Shown here: one piece after another, positions 52,050 through 64,000 of the stretch | How positions within the stretch are numbered: the first letter of the stretch is position 1 | How the letters are laid out: each line of letters opens with the position of its first letter | NCBI RefSeq assembly: GCF_902829255.1 | Contig: NZ_CADEPK010000011.1 | Span: 28,688 to 92,687, forward strand | Source: Metabacillus niabensis | GTDB taxonomy: Bacteria > Bacillota > Bacilli > Bacillales > Bacillaceae | DNA length: 64,000 bases | Direction of reading: 5' to 3' | Translations under genes and position numbers: made by a program | Notes under the pieces: model-generated | What the model saw: the letters and a program-made list of their open reading frames with translations, nothing else | What the model was told of the DNA's origin: nothing | Database searches by the model: none

Positions 52050-52787
52050 ATGAAAATTGAAGTGTGGTCAGACTTTGTTTGTCCGTTTTGTTATATAGGA
52101 AAACGTAGATTAGAATTAGCATTAGAGCAATTTCCTCATAAAGATGCTGTCGATGTCGAATTTAAAGCCTTTGAATTAGATCCAAACGCTGATGTCTATT
52201 CAGGTAAAAGTATTCATGAAGCACTAGCTTCTAAATATGGAATGAGTATTGAGCAAGCTAAGCAAAGTAATGCTCAAATTGGTCAGCAGGCAGCAACGGT
52301 AGGCTTGACATTTAATTTTGAGGACATGAAGCCAACAAATACGTTTGATGCTCATAGATTAGCGAAATTTGCTAAGGAGCAAAATAAAGAGAAAATCATA
52401 ACAGAAAAGCTGCTATATGCATATTTTACTGAGTCGAAGAATTTAAGTGATGTTGAAACGTTAGCAGATATTGCAGAAGACTCAGGGTTAGATAGACAAA
52501 AGGCTTTAGATGTACTTAATGATAAAACGGTATTTGCAAATGATGTGAGAATTGATGAAGGTATTGCCCAACAATATGGAATTAGAGGTGTGCCTTACTT
52601 TATTATTAATCAAAAATATGCCATTTCAGGTGCTCAGCCATTAGATACATTTGTAAGTGCACTTCAAAAGGTATGGGAAGAAGAGAATCCAAAGCCAAAA
52701 TTTGAGGATCTTTCTACAGACCAGTCAACTGATGCGTTTTGTGCCGATGGAAGCTGTGCAGTGCCAACAAACAAAGAACAAAATTAA
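52050..52787 (+). CDS. DsbA-family oxidoreductase, FrnE-like
   Basis: A 245-residue thioredoxin-fold protein of the FrnE/DsbA group. It has an active-site CPFC in DFVCPFCYIGKRRLE, a helical insertion, and the cis-proline in IRGVPYFIINQKYAISGAQ. Two cysteines in a C-terminal tail (FCADGSC) resemble the extra pair that FrnE-type proteins use in disulfide exchange. There is no signal peptide, so it acts in the cytoplasm. The start is ATG 52050 with AGAGGTGG upstream. Two hairpins, the second a strong terminator, follow. Confidence 0.85.
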   Translation: MKIEVWSDFVCPFCYIGKRRLELALEQFPHKDAVDVEFKAFELDPNADVYSGKSIHEALASKYGMSIEQAKQSNAQIGQQAATVGLTFNFEDMKPTNTFDAHRLAKFAKEQNKEKIITEKLLYAYFTESKNLSDVETLADIAEDSGLDRQKALDVLNDKTVFANDVRIDEGIAQQYGIRGVPYFIINQKYAISGAQPLDTFVSALQKVWEEENPKPKFEDLSTDQSTDAFCADGSCAVPTNKEQN

Positions 52788-52798
52788 GAAATATGTAA

Positions 52799-52872
52799 GG
52801 ACATCACAGAGTATGATGTCCTCAGACTGTAGACAAACTCGATAAAATCGAGTTTGCATACAGTCTTTTTTT
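52799..52872 (+). terminator. Hairpin and strong terminator after the FrnE-like gene
   Basis: GGACATC/GATGTCC (about 52799-52821) is followed by GACTGT (52825-52830) with ACAGTC (52860-52865), enclosing AAACTCGAT/ATCGAGTTT, and then seven T. Confidence 0.88.
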
Positions 52873-52940
52873 ATTTAAAATATTTATTAATAGATATTTT
52901 AGAGGTGATGGATAATGATGACAAGAAACAATAATACTGA

Positions 52941-53609
<669 letters not shown>

Positions 53610-53615
53610 TTTTGA

Positions 53616-53645
53616 AGAGAACCTATTTGTAGGTTCTCTTTTTTC
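53616..53645 (+). terminator. Terminator of upp
   Basis: AAGAGAACCTA (53616-53626) pairs with TAGGTTCTCTT (53630-53640), followed by T. Confidence 0.9.
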
Positions 53646-53724
53646 ATAGAGCAAAGTAGACGTAACACTACACTCTCTACATGATTTTTTCATAATGGAG
53701 CAAACTAAGAGTGAGGTGGAACGA

Positions 53725-55947
53725 ATGAACTTAACAACAAGAGCTTCAATCCTTTTTCTCCTAATCATGCTTTTTACAAGCAACGTCCATGCGATTACAT
53801 ATCCTGGACGCCCGCCACTCCCGACTGAAGAGCATTCGAAAATAGAGCAAATGCTATTCGTCGTCGATAAAGAAAATGTCACTTCCTTTAAGCGTAAAGT
53901 AAAATCATTTCCAAGCATCAAAATCCGCCAAACGTTTAATCATGTTTTCACTGGATTTTCTTTAGAAGGTCCTCCTAATCTTTTAACACAATTAAAAAAA
54001 GAAAATGCCGTTGTACACGCTAGTCCTGTCGTTCCTTTTCAAGCTCAAATTGATGAAAGCGTCCCGTTTATTGGTGGTAAAGATGTTAGAGGGTTATTTG
54101 ATCAGGCGAATCATCGATTAACAGGGAAAGGTGTGAAAATTGCTGTCATCGATACAGGGATTGATTATCATCATCCTGATCTATCACGGAATTACCGTGG
54201 AGGATACGATTTTGTGGATAATGATGATGATCCGATGGAGGCAAGCGATATAAGAGGTAGTGAAACGTTGCATGGAACACATGTAGCAGGTGTCATTGCG
54301 GCTAATGGAAAGCTAAAGGGTGTTGCTCCTGAGGCGGAAATTATTGCGTATCGAGCGTTGGGGCCGACTGGTATGGGAACATCTGAGCAAGTAATAGCAG
54401 CGATAGAAAAGGCGATTGAAGCAAAGGTCGATATTATTAATCTTTCCCTAGGAAATACGATTAATGGACCTGATTGGTCTACTAGCTTAGCTCTTAATAA
54501 GGCGGTTGAGTCAGGGATTGTTGCGGTTACGTCGAGTGGTAATTCTGGCCCGAAGGTTTGGACGGTTGGTTCACCTGGTACGTCTGAGAAGGCAATCTCA
54601 GTAGGGGCATCATCCCCACCTTTGCAAATGCCTTATCTAAAACTACATGGTACAAGGCACTTAATTAGAATGAATGAGATGCAAGGTGCCAATGCTTGGG
54701 ATTTGAAAGGGTCTGAAACGATCGTCTATAAAGGATTTGGAGAAGAGAAGGACTTTAAGGAATCAGTCCATAAACAGGTTGTCCTTGTTGATAGAGGAAA
54801 AATGACCTTTACCGAAAAGGCGATCAAAGCCAAAAAGGCTGGTGCAAAGGCGGTTATTATTGCGAATAATGTAAAAGGGCCGTTTGCAGGAGCATTAGAA
54901 ATGGAACTAGACATTCCCGTTGTTTCTATTTCTAAAGAGGCAGGAGACAGAATAAAGCGAGAGCTAAAGGAACATGATCGTGCACAAACGATCTATATAA
55001 AGGAAGAAGACAAGCTAGCCAACTTCAGCTCAAGAGGACCTGTGACAAATACATGGGCAATAAAGCCAGATGTCGTTGCACCGGGTGTAGCCATTACAAG
55101 TACGGTTCCACATGGATATTTAGCCCTTCATGGTACAAGCATGGCGGCGCCACATGTAGCAGGGGCATGTGCTCTTATTAAACAAGCCCATCCTGACTGG
55201 AGCCCTGAACAGATTAAAGCCTCTTTAATGAATACAGCAAAACGATTAATGAATAAGGAAAAGAATAGACTGAAGCCAACTGAGCAAGGCAGTGGGCGGA
55301 TAACTATAAAAGAGGCTATTAAGGCAGAAGTGCTAGTCTACCCTGGCTCACTCACTTTTGGGCAATACAATAAGAAGGATTTGCGCACGAAAAAAACGGT
55401 AAAACTAACATTAGATAATCAATCCACACAAAAGACAACGATATCATTCGAAATGCCAAAAGCGAAAATGGGTATCCAATGGAAGCTGCCCACGCCAACC
55501 CAGCTAAAGCCAGGTGAGAAAAAACAAGTAGAAATAAGCCTTGATATCACGCCAACCCGCTTAGAAGCAGGAATACATGAAGATTGGCTCGAGCTTGATG
55601 CAGGTAAAGAAAGAATAAGTCTTCCGTATATTTATGTTGTGGATGAACCTAACTACCCGCGCTTAATGGGCTTTGAATTTACACATGGGGACAGTCCCCA
55701 TGAATATAAGTACCAAACGTATTTACCTGGTGGGGCAGATGAGATGGGAATTGCTCTTTATGATCCGGACACATTAGCGTTTATAGGATTTTTGGACTGG
55801 CAAAAAAATGTGTCTCGAGGCATTGTAGAAAAAGTTGTGACGAAGGAAAAGCTATCGTTAAAACGAGAAAGCTATAAGGCTGTAGTTTTTGCGGAAAAGG
55901 ATGGAAAGGAAGATGTAATTGAAACAAATATTTTACTTAGTGAATGA
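53725..55947 (+). CDS. Secreted subtilisin-like serine protease with PA insert (Vpr-like)
   Basis: A 740-residue extracellular S8 protease. A signal peptide (residues 1-23, ending SNVHA) is followed by an inhibitor-I9-like propeptide (about 40-105). The catalytic triad is Asp143 (AVIDTGIDYHHPD), His183 (LHGTHVAGV) and Ser472 (LHGTSMAAPHVAG), with the oxyanion asparagine in SSGNSGP. A protease-associated (PA) domain (about 330-420) is inserted before the serine, and a beta-rich C-terminal region follows. The layout matches Bacillus Vpr but is shorter. ATG 53725 after GAGGTGG is preferred over 53695. It sits between upp and atp, which is unusual. The short palindrome at 55685-55701 is translated in frame as HGDSPH. 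Confidence 0.88.
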   Translation: MNLTTRASILFLLIMLFTSNVHAITYPGRPPLPTEEHSKIEQMLFVVDKENVTSFKRKVKSFPSIKIRQTFNHVFTGFSLEGPPNLLTQLKKENAVVHASPVVPFQAQIDESVPFIGGKDVRGLFDQANHRLTGKGVKIAVIDTGIDYHHPDLSRNYRGGYDFVDNDDDPMEASDIRGSETLHGTHVAGVIAANGKLKGVAPEAEIIAYRALGPTGMGTSEQVIAAIEKAIEAKVDIINLSLGNTINGPDWSTSLALNKAVESGIVAVTSSGNSGPKVWTVGSPGTSEKAISVGASSPPLQMPYLKLHGTRHLIRMNEMQGANAWDLKGSETIVYKGFGEEKDFKESVHKQVVLVDRGKMTFTEKAIKAKKAGAKAVIIANNVKGPFAGALEMELDIPVVSISKEAGDRIKRELKEHDRAQTIYIKEEDKLANFSSRGPVTNTWAIKPDVVAPGVAITSTVPHGYLALHGTSMAAPHVAGACALIKQAHPDWSPEQIKASLMNTAKRLMNKEKNRLKPTEQGSGRITIKEAIKAEVLVYPGSLTFGQYNKKDLRTKKTVKLTLDNQSTQKTTISFEMPKAKMGIQWKLPTPTQLKPGEKKQVEISLDITPTRLEAGIHEDWLELDAGKERISLPYIYVVDEPNYPRLMGFEFTHGDSPHEYKYQTYLPGGADEMGIALYDPDTLAFIGFLDWQKNVSRGIVEKVVTKEKLSLKRESYKAVVFAEKDGKEDVIETNILLSE
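55685..55701. repeat. Short palindrome, copy 2 (within the protease gene)
   Basis: ATGGGGACAGTCCCCAT contains the same 13-mer as 5498-5510 read on the other strand. It is in frame and codes HGDSPH. Confidence 0.6.
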
Positions 55948-56042
55948 TTAATGAGATTGAATAAGTCAAGGGGTTTTTTAGCGAAAATGTGAACAATTTG
56001 TGATGGTTCGGTAAGATTGTGAATATTTTAACTTTAAACGGA

Positions 56043-56071
56043 TTGACATGACCTTTATGCTATTGTATGCT
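56043..56071 (+). promoter_or_regulatory. Promoter of the atp operon
   Basis: TTGACA (56043-56048), a 17-bp spacer and TATGCT (56066-56071). Expected start near 56078, giving a leader of about 90 nt before atpZ. Confidence 0.75.
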
Positions 56072-56166
56072 AAACGAGGGTGTAATGATAAGGTTTACAA
56101 AACCTTTTCAAAACCCTTTTTAACCCCTTATACCATTTATAAATCAAGTAACGAGGATTTATATAT

Positions 56167-56388
56167 ATGCGACAAAAACCACGACACCCCTTGCATGCAA
56201 TGGGGCTGATGTCAGCTATCTTATCTCAGTTGGTTGGATCAACTTTAATTGGGATTTTTGGCGGAAAATGGCTCGATCATCATTTTAAAACGGAACCATT
56301 GTTTTTAGTCGTAGGCCTTCTGCTTGGACTAGCTACTGGTATTTATGCCATGTATAAATTAGTCCACCACTATTTCTCAGGAGAATAA
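56167..56388 (+). CDS. atpZ: AtpZ/AtpI-family small membrane protein
   Basis: A 73-residue protein with two membrane hairpin segments (LMSAILSQLVGSTLIGIFGGKWLDHHF and EPLFLVVGLLLGLATGIYAMYKLV), the ATPase_gene1/AtpZ pattern. In alkaliphilic Bacillus, AtpZ and AtpI have been tied to magnesium uptake and assembly of the c-ring. The start is ATG 56167, the first gene of the operon, eight bases before atpI. Confidence 0.8.
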   Translation: MRQKPRHPLHAMGLMSAILSQLVGSTLIGIFGGKWLDHHFKTEPLFLVVGLLLGLATGIYAMYKLVHHYFSGE

Positions 56389-56395
56389 ACATTTC

Positions 56396-56764
56396 ATGTT
56401 TGATATGCATCTGATGTTTCGCAGATATCGTAAATACATATTTTATCTACTCGCCATCTATGTATTAGGATGGGGTTTTACGGAATATCAGTCTGTCTTT
56501 CTAGGGCTCATTCTAGGAACAAGCATTACTCTGTATAATTTGTGGATTATGGTAAGAAAGCATCGTCAATTTGACCTTGCCATAAAAGAAGGAAGAAAAG
56601 CGGGGTCGTTAGGAACAACGTCACGAATGGCCGCAGCAGGTGTTGCAGTCTTTTTTGCTATTAAGTTTCCTGACTATTTTAATTTGTACAGTGTTATCAT
56701 TGGATTAATGACGATGTATGTCGTTATTATGATAGATTATGTTATTCAACATTCACGCGCTTAG
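56396..56764 (+). CDS. atpI: ATP synthase protein I
   Basis: A 122-residue membrane protein with four predicted segments (YIFYLLAIYVLGWGFTEYQSVFLGLILGTSITLYNLWIM and later GVAVFFAIKFP, YVVIMIDYVIQ). AtpI proteins help c-ring assembly and are not part of the final enzyme. Its position between atpZ and atpB is standard. The start is ATG 56396; the SD is weak and coupling to atpZ is likely. Confidence 0.88.
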   Translation: MFDMHLMFRRYRKYIFYLLAIYVLGWGFTEYQSVFLGLILGTSITLYNLWIMVRKHRQFDLAIKEGRKAGSLGTTSRMAAAGVAVFFAIKFPDYFNLYSVIIGLMTMYVVIMIDYVIQHSRA

Positions 56765-57520
<756 letters not shown>

Positions 57521-57562
57521 TCAATATATGTTCAAAACATTTGAACACTTATTAAGAAATGA

Positions 57563-57814
<252 letters not shown>

Positions 57815-57835
57815 TAAAAAGATAAAATATTCTAT

Positions 57836-57980
57836 ATGGCGAAGATCATTCGAACCGAACCTTCGCCATTCCTTTATTACAAACATAAGGGGCAGTAAGT
57901 TTCTACTTGTGCTTTCGTACTAGTAGATGAACTGCCCTTACTTGTCGGTAGTCTATCAACCTCAAATGAAAAAGAGGTTG
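57836..57980 (+). promoter_or_regulatory. Three hairpins between atpE and atpF
   Basis: ATGGCGAAG/CTTCGCCAT (57836-57844, 57861-57869); GGGCAGT/ACTGCCC (57890-57896, 57931-57937) with an inner CTACT/AGTAG; and CAACCTC/GAGGTTG (57957-57980). None has a long T-run, so partial termination or RNA processing to raise atpE expression is more likely than full termination (inference). Confidence 0.55.
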
Positions 57981-58049
57981 AGCTTAACTTAGAAAAAAAC
58001 AGTTTACTGTCATTATCATAACCCATCATGGAACTCTTGAAGGGAGTGA

Positions 58050-60646
<2,597 letters not shown>

Positions 60647-60664
60647 TTTTCTGATTGATATGAT

Positions 60665-60746
60665 AGGGTCTGATTCCACCCACAATTGTAATAGTTAGCG
60701 GATTTCATTAATTTGCTTATCTATTGATTTAAGTGGGGTCTGACCC
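60665..60746. repeat. Small GGGTCTGA-type palindromes between atpA and atpG
   Basis: AGGGTCTGA (60665-60673) and the near-palindrome GGGTCTGACCC (60736-60746) occur in the 137-bp spacer. A related GGGTCTGCCCC sits in the terminator at 39205-39215. Confidence 0.5.
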
Positions 60747-60777
60747 TTGTTAGATGATTTTTTAAAAAAGGTGGTGA

Positions 60778-61644
<867 letters not shown>

Positions 61645-61671
61645 TATAACAATTGATAATCATTTAGTTTG

Positions 61672-63228
<1,557 letters not shown>

Positions 63229-63241
63229 TTTTGGGACCTAG

Positions 63242-63649
<408 letters not shown>

Positions 63650-63652
63650 TAG

Positions 63653-63697
63653 AAAAAGGATGATATAAGAGAGCATTCTCTTATGTTATCCTTTTTT
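63653..63697 (+). terminator. Terminator of the atp operon
   Basis: AAAAAGGAT (63653-63661) pairs with ATCCTTTTT (from 63688), enclosing ATAAGAGA/TCTCTTAT; T-run at the end. Confidence 0.92.
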
Positions 63698-64000
63698 CAT
63701 TTAGGTGTTTAAGCGCTATCATAAGGAAAAATCAACGAAACATACTCCACAATTCCAACGAAAACTATCCTTTACTAAACACATTCAAAAAATCTGCTTA
63801 ATAATGAGTGAAATACTGGAAAAAGAAGGCCGAAATCGTTTTTTAAAATAGTTAATTTACAGCCTTAAATTTACTTTTTTTGTAACAATTTATACATAAA
63901 TAATAAGGTCATTTTAAGGGTAGCTGTAGTAAAATAATAAGGTTGAAACAAGAAATTAATGTATTATTTTTTAAAAATTTGTAAACTAGAACCTTTATTC
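63698..64000. other. Intergenic stretch to the window edge
   Basis: AT-rich DNA with no frame carrying an SD. It probably contains the promoter of the next gene, beyond the window. Confidence 0.35.

Overview
This 64 kb window is chromosomal DNA from a low-G+C, spore-forming-type member of the Bacillaceae. The evidence is the F1Fo ATP synthase operon with Bacillus-like subunits and an upstream upp gene, YfhD/YfhE-type small proteins, a YfmL-type DEAD-box helicase, a YtbD/YtbE/YtcD cluster, a PyrR-type attenuator, Fur and HxlR-type operators, and strong AGGAGG ribosome-binding sites with frequent TTG/GTG starts. No prophage, insertion sequence, integron or CRISPR array was seen; the region reads as ordinary chromosome with an unusual number of structured RNA and short repeat elements. 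A tight DnaA-box cluster (2807-2966) and a parS-like palindrome (35583-35598) fit an origin-side location.

Layout. 0-6.6 kb: the end of an amidohydrolase, a structured leader and GNAT acetyltransferase, YfhE/YfhD-type small genes, the DnaA-box cluster, a cell-wall amidase, a helicase, a histidine phosphatase and a small hypothetical gene. 6.7-16 kb: a tRNA-shaped RNA with a long insert, an RlmI-type methyltransferase, an ArsR/MFS pair with duplicated promoter-operator, a chemotaxis receptor, a HesB-like protein, a CysJ-type reductase lacking its flavodoxin domain, and an AraC/GyrI regulator followed by three perfect hairpins. 16-26 kb: MFS/Crp divergent pair, PyrR-controlled codB-codA, a deoxyribosyltransferase-like gene, a DUF418 protein with a two-component system, and a DDAH-family enzyme. 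26.6-30 kb: an alkylation-repair operon (PEP-mutase-like gene, adaA, alkA, ogt) and a decayed DMT transporter. 30-33.6 kb: a carboxy(nor)spermidine polyamine operon behind a roughly 500-nt structured leader ending in an intrinsic terminator. 33.6-48.7 kb: mqo, DUF421, threonine deaminase, an orphan kinase, a Fur-boxed siderophore transporter, CBS protein, the ytbDE/ytcD cluster, FMN reductase, CatE-like dioxygenase and a YdeI-like protein. 48.7-53 kb: a LytTR regulator fused to a degenerate ABC domain, next to an ABC exporter whose ATPase gene is frameshifted at an 11-A run, then a FrnE-like oxidoreductase. 53-64 kb: upp, a Vpr-like secreted protease, and atpZ-I-B-E-F-H-A-G-D-C.

The strongest candidates for undescribed biology are the leader RNA of the polyamine operon (about 32715-33117, minus strand), the 203-nt tRNA-like RNA (6680-6882), and the leader of the GNAT gene (about 1333-1546), where one CCCTC segment can pair either with an upstream strand or with the Shine-Dalgarno sequence. 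Other points of interest are two interspersed repeat families (one copy sits inside the atp operon), the poly-A frameshift and the parS-like/DnaA-box sites. All functional calls come from reading the sequence and recalling protein families; no database search was run.
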